Assembly (NCBI RefSeq): GCF_000025325.1
Contig: NC_013743.1
Location: forward strand, 3,410,001 to 3,474,000
DNA: 64,000 nt
Origin: Haloterrigena turkmenica DSM 5511
Lineage (GTDB): Archaea > Halobacteriota > Halobacteria > Halobacteriales > Natrialbaceae
Direction: 5' to 3'
The notes under the pieces: model-generated
Seen by the model: the letters and a program-made list of their open reading frames with translations, nothing else
Database searches by the model: none
What the model was told of the DNA's origin: nothing
Shown here: one piece after another, positions 24,885-34,294 of the stretch
Numbering within the stretch: position 1 is the stretch's first letter
Layout of the letters: each line of letters opens with the position of its first letter
Translations under genes and position numbers: made by a program

Positions 24885-26153
24885 ATGTCCGTTCAATTGA
24901 ATCGTCGAAAACTACTGTCCGGTCTCTGTACCGCCGGACTCGGCGGCCTCGCCGGCTGTCTCAGTTCGGTTCCCGGGCTCGACTCGACCGACGTCGAGGA
25001 CGGGAGCGACGTCGGAGGCACCGATCGAACGCTCAGACTGGGAATCATGCAACCGCTCAGCGGCGACCTCGAGAACGTCGGACTCCCGATTCGGGACGCC
25101 GCAACACTTCCTATCAAGCAGATCGAAGACGAGATCTCGCTCGATATCGAGTACGAAGTCGTCGACACCGAGACATCGCCGTCGGCGGGCGTCCAGGGTG
25201 CGGCCGCCCTGGTCGACGAAGGATACCCGATGGTCAACGGCCCGGCTGCCTCGGACGTGACGCTGCAGGCGACACAGCAGGTCCTCATTCCGTACCGGAC
25301 CGTCTGCTGTTCGCCCGGTGCGACCACGCCGACGATCACCTCGCTCAACGACGCCGGGCTGGTCTTCCGGACCGCGGTCTCCGACTCGCTGCAGGCGGTC
25401 GTGCTCGCCGACCGGGCGGCGAACGATCTCGGCCACGACAGCGCCGCGACCCTCTACGCGAACAACGACTACGGCTGGCAGTTGAGCCAGGCGTTCGCGC
25501 GCTCGTTCCGGAGCGATCACGGCGGGACGGTCTCGGCGCAGATCCCGCTAACGGAAGGACAGGACACCTACGAAGCGGCTCTCGAGCGGGCCAGGGAGGA
25601 CGACCCCGAACTGCTCGTCGTGGTCGGCTACCCGGAAACGGGAGGACAGGTTCTCAGAGATCTCGGAGCCGACGCCCCGGAAGACGTCCTCGTCACCGAC
25701 GGCCTGCGGGACGGAGACCTCCACGACGAGATCGACTACTCGCTCGACGGCATCCGCGGCACCGCGCCGCTGGTCGACGGGCCGGGGACCGAAACGTTCA
25801 CCGAGCTGTTCGAGGACGCCTACGACGCCGAGCCGAGCGTCTTCACGCCCCACTCGTACGACGCGAGCGCCGTCCTGTTGCTCGCGAACGCCTACGCCGG
25901 GCAAAACGACGGCACCGCTATCAGAAACGCCATGCAGGCGGTCACCACAGGCGACGGCGAGGAGATCACACCGGAGACCCTCGCCGAGGGGGTCGACCTC
26001 GCGGCCCGGGGTGACTCCGTCACCTACCAGGGGGCCTCGAGTTCGGTTGACTTCGACGAGAACGGTGACATCGTCGGCGCGGTCTTCGAGTACTGGGAGT
26101 TCGACGAAAGCGCGGACGGCGGAATCACCGAGATAGAACGGGTGAGCTCCTAA
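24885..26153 (+). CDS. Branched-chain-amino-acid-type substrate-binding lipoprotein (BasB-like)
   Basis: A 422-residue extracellular binding protein of the Leu/Ile/Val type (type I periplasmic fold). It has a Tat signal (NRRKLLSGL) and the lipobox GLAGC (C25). The mature part shows LGIMQPLSGDLENVGLPIRD at the start, a ligand-site segment with YRTVCCSPGATTPTIT, and the hinge-side FTPHSYDASAVLLLANAYAG. No ABC permease or ATPase genes are near. Instead the stop overlaps by one base the start of a chemotransducer (taatg), the arrangement of BasB-BasT in Halobacterium. It is therefore probably a chemotaxis receptor for an amino acid or similar ligand rather than an uptake component. The ligand is not deducible. 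Confidence 0.88.
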   Translation: MSVQLNRRKLLSGLCTAGLGGLAGCLSSVPGLDSTDVEDGSDVGGTDRTLRLGIMQPLSGDLENVGLPIRDAATLPIKQIEDEISLDIEYEVVDTETSPSAGVQGAAALVDEGYPMVNGPAASDVTLQATQQVLIPYRTVCCSPGATTPTITSLNDAGLVFRTAVSDSLQAVVLADRAANDLGHDSAATLYANNDYGWQLSQAFARSFRSDHGGTVSAQIPLTEGQDTYEAALERAREDDPELLVVVGYPETGGQVLRDLGADAPEDVLVTDGLRDGDLHDEIDYSLDGIRGTAPLVDGPGTETFTELFEDAYDAEPSVFTPHSYDASAVLLLANAYAGQNDGTAIRNAMQAVTTGDGEEITPETLAEGVDLAARGDSVTYQGASSSVDFDENGDIVGAVFEYWEFDESADGGITEIERVSS

Positions 26154-28816
26154 TGCCGTCGCTCTCATCCCTGGTTCCGTCGTTCATCAGGCGGCGGTAT
26201 CTCGTGAAGTTCGTGGTGTCGATTCTGGCGGTCGTGCTCGTCATCGGGGCCGTCGGGGCAGTCAGCTACGCCGATATTGACAACACGGTTCGGGCGGACT
26301 CGAACGAGCAACTCGAATCGACCGCCGAGATGCAGGCCGACGCGATCAGCAACTGGGTCGAGACGATGCGGGTCCAGACCCGGACCGCGTCGGACTCGCA
26401 GATCCTGCAGGAAGGCGATCCCCAGGAAGTCCAGGGCCAGCTCGTCGAAGAGCAAGCCCGAATGGACGTCGACGTGCGGGCCATCCACTACGTCGACACC
26501 GAAAATGGTGAAATCGTCACGAGCACGAACGCCGACTACCGCGGCGAGTCGTTCGCAGACCTCGAGGAACCGTGGGCGACCGACGACTTCGGGAACAACC
26601 TCGGGCTCGAGGAGTCCGTCTGGCACTCCCAAGAAGCCTACCAATCGCCGACCCTCGACGACCAGGTGATGGCCTTCGCCAGCCCGGTCACCGAACGGGA
26701 GGATCGAGCCGTCGTCATCATCGGGACGCTCGAGTACCAGGTCGAGCAGCTCCACCAGGAGAACACGTCCGCTTCGACGGCCATTATTGACAGCGACGGC
26801 TCGGCCGTCTTCCAGGCCGAATCCGCGTCGATCGACGAGGCAGCGATCGACGACGAGGCGATGGCTGCCGCCCTCGGCGGACGACTGACCCGCATGCAGG
26901 ACGGCGACGTCGTACGGGCGTACGTCCCCGTCGGCAACACCCAGTGGGTCGCGGTTACCAGCGTTCCGACGGACCAGGCCTACGGCGTCGCGTCCGACGT
27001 CGGGACGAACGTCGTCGCGATGGTGCTGACGAGCCTGCTCGCGCTCGGCGTCGTCGGCGTCGTTCTCGGCCGGCAGACCGTCGGCCCGCTGGCCAGATTG
27101 CGCGACCGGACGACCGAGATGGAACAGGGGAACCTTAACGTCGATCTCGAGACGAACCGCGTCGACGAGATCGGACGGCTGTATGACGGCTTCGACAGCA
27201 TGCGAAACTCGCTGCGAGACCAGATCGAAGCCGCCGAAACCGCGCGCGAGGAGGCCGAAGCGGCCCGCGCCGAGACCGAGTCGATAAATCGCCACCTCGA
27301 GGCGAAAGCCGAGGAGTTCAGCGCCGTGATGGACGACTGTGCGGACGGCGATCTGACCCGTCGCCTCGATCCCGAGAGCGAGAGTCAGGCGATGACCGAC
27401 ATCGCCGACGCGTTCAACGAGATGATCGCGGACCTCGAGGAGACGACCGCCGACGTCAAAGCCTTCGCGAACGAGGTGGCGGCGGCCAGCGAACAGGTGA
27501 CCGCGTCCAGCGAAGAGGTTCGCTCGGCCTCCCAGCAGGTCTCCGAGTCGGTCCAAGAGATCTCCGACGGCGCCGATCGGCAGAACGAGAACCTCCACTC
27601 GGTCAACCAGGAGATGAGCGGGCTCTCCACGACGACCGAGGAGATCGCCGCCTCCTCGAACAACGTCGCCGATCTCGCCGAGCAGACGGCCGAAACCGGT
27701 CGACTCGGGCGCGAGGCGGCACAGGAGGCTATCGACGGGATGCACGAGATCGAAGCGGAGTCGACGGAGGCCGTCGAGGCCATCCGAGAGCTGGAAGCGG
27801 AGATGACTCAGATCGACGAACTGGTCGAGTTCATCAGCGACGTCGCCCGCGAGACGAACATGCTCGCGTTGAACGCGAACATCGAGGCCTCTCGAGGCGG
27901 CGACGGCGAGGGCTCCGGCTTCGGCGCCGTCGCGACGCAGGTCAAAGAGCTCGCCGCGGACACGAAATCGACCGCCGAGGACATCGAGCAGCGGCTCGAG
28001 CAGATCGACGAACAGACGGCCGAGACCGCGACGGAGGTCCAACAGACCGCCGATCGGATCGCCGAACACGTCGACTCCGTCGAGAACGCCGCCGAAGCGC
28101 TCGACGAAATCGCCGACTACGCCGACCGGACCAACGAGGGCGTCCAAGAGATTTCCGCGGCGACCGAAGAGCAGGCGGCTTCGACCCAGGAGGTCGTTGC
28201 CATGGTCTCGTCGGCGACCGATATCTCCGAATCGACGGCCGCCGAGGCCCAGCGCGTCGCCGCGGCCGCGGAGGAACAGACCTCCGCCCTCTCGGAAGTC
28301 ACCGAGAGCGCGAGCTCGCTCACCGATCAGGCGACGTACCTGAGCGAGACGCTCGATCACTTCGAGACCGACGAGACGGCGGACGTCTCCGTCGACGACT
28401 CCGGCACCGACGAGACCGTCGCGTTCGACGAACTGGATATCGACGATGCCGACAGCGCTGTCGATACCGACTCGAGCGAGGATACCGACGGCGATACCGG
28501 CGAATTCACGCCCGAAACGAACGGCGGGATCACGGACGCGAGCGGTATCGACCGAGACGCCGAACCGACGCCCGTCACCGACGACGGAAACGACCTCGTC
28601 CACGACGGGTTGCGTGAGACGATCGACGGGGCCGACGTCGTCGAACTCGAGGAGGGAGAGGCTGCGGAAAGCGGCGAGGACGACGCGGCGGCCGACTCGG
28701 AATCGACGCACGGCGACACCGGGGATGCCGACGCCGCCGACGATGGCGACGACGACGGAACCGTCTCCTCGGACGGCGAGGACGGGTTCACGTTCAGCCA
28801 GTTCGACGACGAGTGA
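26153..28816 (+). CDS. Htr chemotaxis transducer (methyl-accepting), BasT-like
   Basis: An 887-residue transducer. A membrane helix at residues ~18-40 is followed by an extracellular sensor (~41-275) of Cache type, a second helix (~283-305), a HAMP domain (RQTVGPLARLRDRTTEMEQG) and a second HAMP-like region near 395-440. The long signalling coiled coil follows, with the hairpin tip ARETNMLALNANIEASRGG and GSGFGAVATQVKELA, where CheA/CheW bind. Glu/Gln-Glu methylation-site pairs flank the tip. The C-terminal ~150 residues are a disordered acidic tail. It is cotranscribed with the binding protein, which should dock on the Cache domain. Its length is typical of haloarchaeal Htr proteins. Confidence 0.93.
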   Translation: MPSLSSLVPSFIRRRYLVKFVVSILAVVLVIGAVGAVSYADIDNTVRADSNEQLESTAEMQADAISNWVETMRVQTRTASDSQILQEGDPQEVQGQLVEEQARMDVDVRAIHYVDTENGEIVTSTNADYRGESFADLEEPWATDDFGNNLGLEESVWHSQEAYQSPTLDDQVMAFASPVTEREDRAVVIIGTLEYQVEQLHQENTSASTAIIDSDGSAVFQAESASIDEAAIDDEAMAAALGGRLTRMQDGDVVRAYVPVGNTQWVAVTSVPTDQAYGVASDVGTNVVAMVLTSLLALGVVGVVLGRQTVGPLARLRDRTTEMEQGNLNVDLETNRVDEIGRLYDGFDSMRNSLRDQIEAAETAREEAEAARAETESINRHLEAKAEEFSAVMDDCADGDLTRRLDPESESQAMTDIADAFNEMIADLEETTADVKAFANEVAAASEQVTASSEEVRSASQQVSESVQEISDGADRQNENLHSVNQEMSGLSTTTEEIAASSNNVADLAEQTAETGRLGREAAQEAIDGMHEIEAESTEAVEAIRELEAEMTQIDELVEFISDVARETNMLALNANIEASRGGDGEGSGFGAVATQVKELAADTKSTAEDIEQRLEQIDEQTAETATEVQQTADRIAEHVDSVENAAEALDEIADYADRTNEGVQEISAATEEQAASTQEVVAMVSSATDISESTAAEAQRVAAAAEEQTSALSEVTESASSLTDQATYLSETLDHFETDETADVSVDDSGTDETVAFDELDIDDADSAVDTDSSEDTDGDTGEFTPETNGGITDASGIDRDAEPTPVTDDGNDLVHDGLRETIDGADVVELEEGEAAESGEDDAAADSESTHGDTGDADAADDGDDDGTVSSDGEDGFTFSQFDDE

Positions 28817-28823
28817 GCTGATC

Positions 28824-28841
28824 CCGCGACTGACGTCGCGG
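28824..28841 (+). terminator. Hairpin behind the transducer gene
   Basis: An inverted repeat with 7-bp arms (ccgcgac / gtcgcgg) and a 4-nt loop lies 8 bp after the stop and is followed by a pyrimidine-rich stretch rather than a clean T-run. It could end the binding-protein/transducer transcript. Confidence 0.35.
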
Positions 28842-28922
28842 CGCTTCTCCCCCGTGTAAGCGTTCCAACTACTACACCGCTGAACCGTCACGTACTTTTC
28901 ACCCCCGTCCTAAGCGCGTGTG

Positions 28923-29765
28923 ATGGAATTGCTGGAGCGCCGTCGGGCGCTGATCGAGGAGCGGCTCGTCGAGGTAGTCGACGACCTCGAGCCGGACGCG
29001 CTCAGAGCGGAAGTAGAACATACAGCCCTCGCCGGCGGCAAGCGCGTCCGGCCGATGGTGACGGTGCTGGCCTGCGAGACGGTGGGCGGAACGGCCGAGG
29101 ACGCCGTCGACTTCGGCGTCGGGATCGAACTCGTCCACGCGGCGTCGCTGGTCGTCGACGACATCATCGACCGCTCGGAGCTGCGCCGCGGAACGACCAG
29201 CGCCTGGGCCGAGTTCGGCTACGGCCCGGCGATCGTCTCGAGCGACGGCTTGCTCGGCGAGGCCTTCGCCCTCTTTTCGTCGGATCCCGACGCCACGCGC
29301 GTCGTCGCCGAGGCCATGGTCGAACTCGGCATCGGCGAGGCGACGGAGCTGTCGGCCGAGCCCGAAACCGAGGCCGAGTACATGACCCTCGCGCGCCGAA
29401 AGACGGGCGCACTCTTTCGCGCCGCCGCGGAGCTCGGAGCGATCGCCGCCGGATCGGATGCGGTCACCGTCGAGGCGCTCGGCGAGTACGCCGAACGGGT
29501 CGGAGTCGCCTTCCAGATCCGCGATGACGTCTTAGACGCGATCGCCGACCCCGACGAACTCGGCAAGCCGACCGGCCACGACGCCGCCTTAGAGCGCCCG
29601 TCGGTCGTGCAGGTGACCGATCTCACGCCCGACGAGGCCAACGCCCGCGCTCGAGCAGAATCGGACCGAGCGATCGAGGCCCTCGATCGGGTCGAGGTCG
29701 CCGACCCGACGGCCCGAAACTACCTCGTCGAACTGGCCGAGTTCGTCGTCGAACGCGAACAGTGA
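28923..29765 (+). CDS. Trans-prenyl diphosphate synthase
   Basis: A 280-residue isoprenyl diphosphate synthase. The first Asp-rich motif is in LVVDDIIDRSELRRG (D79, D80, D83) and the second in FQIRDDVLDAIADP (D201, D202, D205); GGKRVRP at ~38-44 binds the IPP phosphate. Enzymes of this type elongate isoprenoids for ether lipids, quinones or carotenoids. It is shorter than the main ~340-residue archaeal GGPP synthase and has small residues before the first Asp motif, so it may be a second, chain-length-variant copy. Start: the ATG at 28923; a GTG at 28920 directly before it is also possible. Confidence 0.87.
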   Translation: MELLERRRALIEERLVEVVDDLEPDALRAEVEHTALAGGKRVRPMVTVLACETVGGTAEDAVDFGVGIELVHAASLVVDDIIDRSELRRGTTSAWAEFGYGPAIVSSDGLLGEAFALFSSDPDATRVVAEAMVELGIGEATELSAEPETEAEYMTLARRKTGALFRAAAELGAIAAGSDAVTVEALGEYAERVGVAFQIRDDVLDAIADPDELGKPTGHDAALERPSVVQVTDLTPDEANARARAESDRAIEALDRVEVADPTARNYLVELAEFVVEREQ

Positions 29766-29766
29766 G

Positions 29767-30891
29767 TTAGGCGCGGTCGGTCTGTCGCGTCCCGTCTTCG
29801 GGTTCTCGATCGGCGCCGTCCGAGTACTTGGACTCGATGACGGCGAAGGCGAGCGTGCTTGCGATGCCCAGCAGCGTGCCGACGGTCAGCGCCGTCGCGA
29901 GGAAGCTGATCCCGACCTCGTCGAGGAAGAACGCGCTCACCGCGTAGAGGACGATGGCGATCGAGAGCACGTAGAACGGCGCGTTCAAGTAACGCCACTC
30001 GAGGGTCCCGGCGATGTACTCGTCGGTGATCTGGCCGAGGCTGGTGGTGACTCCCGCGGCGGCGATCCACTGGATCGAGCCGTAGACGAGCGCGGAGAGC
30101 ATCACGGGAACGCCGACTTCGCCGGGCGTCGCCTCCCGGACGGCCTCGAGTTCGTTCCGGCCGCTGACGCCGCCGAGGGCGAACAGGGCGGCGGCGACGA
30201 CGTAGGCGAGCAGGGTCGTCCGGCCGGCGTACAGCGACCGGCGGGCACGCTCGACGGCGGCGTCGAGGCGGTCGCCCAGTCCGAGTCCTCTCGAGATGAG
30301 GTACAACCCCAGCAGCGCCGAGGTCGTTCCCAGCACGAACCCGGGCATGTCGAGGACGGTCCCGACCAGGGCGAGCGGGTAGATCAACAGGAGGATCCCC
30401 AGCGGGATCAACACCGTCCCCCGGGTCTCCGGATCGTTCAGCACCTGCTTGATCGTGTAGTACATCGACTCTAAGTTCTGGGCCTGCCGAACGACGACGC
30501 GGCGGACGCCGTCGATGGGGACCCGCGAGCGGATGATCGGAATGACGGACTCGTCTTGGGCGCCGTCGGTGACCACGAGCGCGGTGACGTCCTCCGCGGT
30601 CGAGAGGCTCGCGAGGACGGTGTCGACCTCGTCGCCGACCTCGCGGTTGGCCATCACGTCGCCCTCGTCGTTACCGGTGACGACGGCGACTTCGACGCTC
30701 TCGTCGCGATCGGCGAGATCGTCGTAGACGTGTAACCCCTGGAAGATCACGTTGACGTCGGAGTCCTCCGGGTCTTCGGTCGCCAGCGCGACGGCCGCTT
30801 CCTCGACGGGGTCGCGGCCGATTACCGGCGTCGAGAAGCCGGTCTTGCGACCCAGATCGTCGTCGAGGTCGACACAGAGGACGAGCAGCAT
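29767..30891 (-). CDS. DUF373 family membrane protein
   Basis: A 374-residue protein. The N-terminal ~145 residues are cytoplasmic and Rossmann-like (LLVLCVDLDDDLGRK, EVAVVTGN, ALVVTDGAQDES), with acidic clusters that could bind metal or nucleotide. The rest contains seven or so membrane helices, starting at GTVLIPLGILLLIYPLAL. This combination is the DUF373 family, widespread in archaea and of unknown function; a role linked to lipid precursors has been suggested by gene neighbourhoods but is unproven. Here it converges on the prenyl synthase gene with only one base between stops. The start ATG at 30891 is clear. Confidence 0.85.
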   Translation of the reverse strand: MLLVLCVDLDDDLGRKTGFSTPVIGRDPVEEAAVALATEDPEDSDVNVIFQGLHVYDDLADRDESVEVAVVTGNDEGDVMANREVGDEVDTVLASLSTAEDVTALVVTDGAQDESVIPIIRSRVPIDGVRRVVVRQAQNLESMYYTIKQVLNDPETRGTVLIPLGILLLIYPLALVGTVLDMPGFVLGTTSALLGLYLISRGLGLGDRLDAAVERARRSLYAGRTTLLAYVVAAALFALGGVSGRNELEAVREATPGEVGVPVMLSALVYGSIQWIAAAGVTTSLGQITDEYIAGTLEWRYLNAPFYVLSIAIVLYAVSAFFLDEVGISFLATALTVGTLLGIASTLAFAVIESKYSDGADREPEDGTRQTDRA

Positions 30892-31017
30892 CTATCGATC
30901 GTTCGACCGGGAGGTATTTCCATCTTCTGGGGACGACAGAATTCCCCGGACGTCCGCGAGACGGGCCGCTCGCCGGTCGTCGGCACCGAGCGCGGATCGC
31001 CCGCTGCAGGCACAGCG

Positions 31018-33075
31018 TTACGTCGACCCTGACCGATCGTCGCGAACGTCGACGCCGCTGATCTCGAAGCGCGCGCCGCCATCGTCGCCGTTTCGCGCGG
31101 TCACGGCCCAGCCGTGGGCCTCGGCGATCCCCTCGACGATCGCCAGCCCGAACCCGGTGCCGTCCTCGGCGGTGGTGTAGCCGAACTCGAACAGTTCGTC
31201 GACGCTCGAGTCGAGCCCCGACCCGTCGTCGGCGACGTAGAACCCTCGTATCGGCCGATCGTCGCTGGCGTCGGCCTCGAGGGGACCGACGGTGACGGTG
31301 ACGGTGACGCCGGATCGATCCTGTTCAGTCGACGAGTCAGGGCTCGTGGGGCCGTGCTCCACGGTGTCGTCAGCGCGGTTCCCGCGCTGACTGCTTGTCG
31401 AGCCATGCTCGACACCGTCGTCGGCCTGCGGCCGACTGTCCGTGGAACCGTGTTGCACGCTGTTCTCCTGAGCTTGCGAAGGAGAGCCTGTCGAACCGTG
31501 TTCGACAGCGTTCCGAAACAGGTTCTCGAGCAGCGCCTGCAGGCGCCCCTCGTCGGCGACGATCGTGGTATCGACGTCGCACTCGAGGGTGGCGTCCGCG
31601 GTATCGACCGCGTTCCAGGCCCTGTGGACGCTTGTCGAGAGCGAGATCGGGGTCTGCTCGCCGATCGTTCGCCCGTGGCGAGCCAGCGACAGCAGCCGGT
31701 CGATCAGGTCGTCCATCCGCTGGAGCGACCAGCGGACTCGCTCGATCGACTCCCCCGACTGCGGACAGTCCTCGGCGTGGAGTTCGAGCGTGCCCCGCGC
31801 CACGTTCAGCGGGTTGCGCAGGTCGTGGCTGACGACGCTCGCGAACTCCTCCAAGCGGTCGTTCTGGCGCTCGAGCTCCCGCTGGGAGCGCCGTCGTCGG
31901 GTGATATCGCGGATCGCGTGTATCGTTCCGACGAACTCTCCGTCCTCGAGCGGGAGGAGCTCGGTGTGTACGTCGTGGATCCGCTCCTCACCGTCGGGCG
32001 ACTGGAACCGGACCTGATACTTGGCTCGAGTGCGGTCGACCGACGAAGAGAGGAGCGCTCTGACCTCGTCGGTGTACTTGCTGATCACCCGCTCGTCGTA
32101 GTAGCCCCGTTCGATGAGCTCCGGAAACGGGGTCCCGATCAGGGCGTCGATCTCCTCGGTGAACGCGTCGGCGAACTCGTCGTTACACCAGGTGATCGTC
32201 GCGTCCGCATCGAGGACGAACAGCGCGATCGGCGCGAGATCGACGATCCGCTCGTACCGGGCGAGTTCGCGTTCCCGACGTTTCCGCGCGGTGATGTCTC
32301 GAACGACGGCCGTAGAGCCGGCGAACCGACCGTCGTCGTCTGTGAGGGCGGTCACGTTCGCCTCGCCGACGCGCTCCGTGCCGTCCTCGGTTCCGATGGT
32401 GAATTCGAAGCGATCGGACGCCCGGTCGCTCTCGTGGAGGTGATACACCGTCTTGGCGCCGCGCTCGAGCGCCTCCCCGGAGATGAACTCGGCGATGGGT
32501 TCGCCGACGATGCGGTCTCGATCGACGCCGAGCAGGTCGCAGAACGCGTCGTTGATGATCGTGCACCGTCCGTCCGCGTCCAGGACGTACATGGGGTCGT
32601 CGACCGTTTCGACGAGCGTCCGATACCGCTCGAGTTCGCGTTCGCTCTCGCGTCTGGCTCGCTCCGCGCGGCGTTTCTCGACGGCGTTCTCGATGCGGTT
32701 CGCGAGGACGACGTACTGATCGGTCCCCGTCCCCTTCTGGAGATAGTCGGTGACGCCGGCCGAAATCGCCTCGCGCGCGATCGCTTCGGATCCCGTTCCG
32801 GTGAAGAGGAGAAACGGCATCTCCGGGTCGCGCTCGCGAACCGCCGCGAGGAACTCGAGGCCGTCCATTCCGGGCATCTCGTAGTCGCTGACGATACAAT
32901 CGATAGCGGGGCGCTCCGGCTCGCTCTCGGTCCCGTCCAGGCGCGAGAGCCCGTCTCGTCCGGAGTTCGCCGTCGACACGACGAACTCCGATCGGGATCG
33001 CTCGAGTGTGGCGGCAGTTACCGAACGAATGTCCGGGTCGTCGTCGACACACAGGACGTGGATCCCGGATGCCAT
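31018..33075 (-). CDS. Hybrid sensor histidine kinase (receiver-PAS-PAS-HisKA-HATPase)
   Basis: A 685-residue cytoplasmic kinase. Residues 1-125 are a receiver domain with phospho-acceptor D64 in VSDYEMPGMDG. Two PAS domains follow (about 150-265 and 275-390). HisKA has the phospho-histidine H417 in SHDLRNPLN. The HATPase domain begins with NLFRNAVEHGST (N box) and ends with DDGSGL and GFGLAIVEG (G boxes). Between N box and G1 box, residues ~523-575 are an insertion of four repeats of the type VEHGST..S plus Gln/Asp-rich spacers, encoded by tandem palindromes (31352-31508). The insertion lies in the ATP-lid-side loop, so activity may persist. The start is the ATG at 33075; the frame runs further upstream without homology. 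Confidence 0.9.
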   Translation of the reverse strand: MASGIHVLCVDDDPDIRSVTAATLERSRSEFVVSTANSGRDGLSRLDGTESEPERPAIDCIVSDYEMPGMDGLEFLAAVRERDPEMPFLLFTGTGSEAIAREAISAGVTDYLQKGTGTDQYVVLANRIENAVEKRRAERARRESERELERYRTLVETVDDPMYVLDADGRCTIINDAFCDLLGVDRDRIVGEPIAEFISGEALERGAKTVYHLHESDRASDRFEFTIGTEDGTERVGEANVTALTDDDGRFAGSTAVVRDITARKRRERELARYERIVDLAPIALFVLDADATITWCNDEFADAFTEEIDALIGTPFPELIERGYYDERVISKYTDEVRALLSSSVDRTRAKYQVRFQSPDGEERIHDVHTELLPLEDGEFVGTIHAIRDITRRRRSQRELERQNDRLEEFASVVSHDLRNPLNVARGTLELHAEDCPQSGESIERVRWSLQRMDDLIDRLLSLARHGRTIGEQTPISLSTSVHRAWNAVDTADATLECDVDTTIVADEGRLQALLENLFRNAVEHGSTGSPSQAQENSVQHGSTDSRPQADDGVEHGSTSSQRGNRADDTVEHGPTSPDSSTEQDRSGVTVTVTVGPLEADASDDRPIRGFYVADDGSGLDSSVDELFEFGYTTAEDGTGFGLAIVEGIAEAHGWAVTARNGDDGGARFEISGVDVRDDRSGST
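31352..31508. repeat. In-frame array of 3-nt-loop palindromes in the histidine kinase gene
   Basis: Palindromes with exactly 3-nt loops: 31352-31364 (5-bp arms, loop ctc), 31369-31391 (10-bp, ttc), 31396-31414 (8-bp, cat), 31420-31436 (7-bp, tgc), 31442-31458 (7-bp with one mismatch, cgt) and 31488-31508 (9-bp, cgt). A looser dyad lies at 31463-31485. Hairpins of the gtcgaac-acg-gttcgac type, which encode VEHGST, alternate with others encoding the spacers. The protein repeat is thus a by-product of DNA hairpin multiplication. Confidence 0.8.
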
Positions 33076-33295
33076 TGATACTCTATCGTTCGGTCCAATC
33101 GTATAATAGCATACTGGGCAACGAGAGGCGATTCGAGACGCAGTTCGGTTTCGGGTCGACGGGGCCGCCGTCCGGCGGTCGCGGCCGTGTTGATCGCGTG
33201 ACGCCGCCCGAGCGACGGCGGCCCACGGTGACGGGACCCACGCGAGATCCGCGTTTCGCACGGCTTTTGTGAGTCGGGACAGTACGTTCCCTCGA

Positions 33296-34291
33296 ATGAT
33301 CTCGAAGGGCTGTGAGCAGTGCGCGAAAGGCGGCAAGATGGTGCTGTTCGTCTACGGTTACTGCGACCAGCGCGACTGCTTCTACTGCCCGCTCGGCGAG
33401 AACCGAAAGAACGTCACCGACGTCTACGCCAACGAGCGACTCGTCGAGTCCGACGAGGATGTCATCACGGAGGCAAAGCGGATGGACGCGCTGGGGACGT
33501 CGATTACCGGTGGGGAACCCCAGGAGGCCCTCGATCGGACCTGCCACTATCTCGAACTCCTGAAAGACGAATTCGGCGAGGACCACCACACACACCTCTA
33601 TACGGGTATCACGGGCGGTCGCGAGAACATGCGACGGCTCTCCGAGGCCGGCCTCGACGAGATTCGGTTCCACCCGCCGTACGAACAGTGGGGCGACCTC
33701 CACGGCACCGAGTGGGAGGAGATCCTCCACATCGCCCGCGAGGAGGGGCTGACGCCCGCGTTCGAGATCCCCGGCATTCGCGCCGAAGAGGAGTTCCTCG
33801 AGTTTTTGGACGAGGGCGCAGCGGAGTTCTGCAACGTCAACGAGTTCGAGATGAGCGACGGGAACTACCGGCGGATGCAAGAGCAGGGATTCGAACTCAA
33901 GGAAGACCACATGAGCGCCGTCGAGGGCTCCCGCGAGGAGATCCTCGAGGTCATGGGCGACCACGAGAAGGTCTACTTCTGTACCTCCGTGTTCAAGGAC
34001 GCGGCCCAGCACCGCCGCCGCCTCAAGCGCATGGCGCGGAACATCCGCCGCGAGTTCGACGACATCACCGACGACGGCACGCTCGTCTACGGGAAGACCC
34101 GCGCCGACCCCGCGGAGTTCGAGGCCCTCGGCGTCCCCGAGGAGTTCTACACCGTCAAGACGAACCACGTCGAGGTGGCCTGGTGGCTCTTAGAGGAGAT
34201 GATCGAGGAAGGTGACCTCGAGGACGGTGAGATCGTCGAGCAGTATCCGACGTACGACGGACAAGTCGTCGAGCGGACGCCGCTGGTGTAA
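33296..34291 (+). CDS. Radical SAM protein related to pyruvate formate-lyase activase (COG2108 type)
   Basis: A 331-residue radical SAM enzyme. The cluster ligands are C23, C28 and C31 in YCDQRDCFYCPLGE. The spacing is C-x4-C-x2-C, one residue longer than the canonical motif, as I recall for the archaeal COG2108 group. GGEPQEALDRT is the SAM-binding GGE motif. Two extra N-terminal cysteines (KGCEQCAKGGK) may bind a metal. Length and motifs are complete; the reaction is unknown. The ATG at 33296 is used, with a GTG at 33269 as alternative. As with etfA, its last ~30 nt recur downstream (34442-34476) beyond a 147-bp element. Confidence 0.85.
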   Translation: MISKGCEQCAKGGKMVLFVYGYCDQRDCFYCPLGENRKNVTDVYANERLVESDEDVITEAKRMDALGTSITGGEPQEALDRTCHYLELLKDEFGEDHHTHLYTGITGGRENMRRLSEAGLDEIRFHPPYEQWGDLHGTEWEEILHIAREEGLTPAFEIPGIRAEEEFLEFLDEGAAEFCNVNEFEMSDGNYRRMQEQGFELKEDHMSAVEGSREEILEVMGDHEKVYFCTSVFKDAAQHRRRLKRMARNIRREFDDITDDGTLVYGKTRADPAEFEALGVPEEFYTVKTNHVEVAWWLLEEMIEEGDLEDGEIVEQYPTYDGQVVERTPLV

Positions 34292-34294
34292 GTA
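34260..34294 (+). repeat. Direct repeat, gene-proximal copy (radical SAM gene 3' end)
   Basis: The last 32 nt of the gene plus three bases match 34442-34476, with a central identical run gtcgtcgagcggacgccg of 18 bases and five differences elsewhere. Confidence 0.85.
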
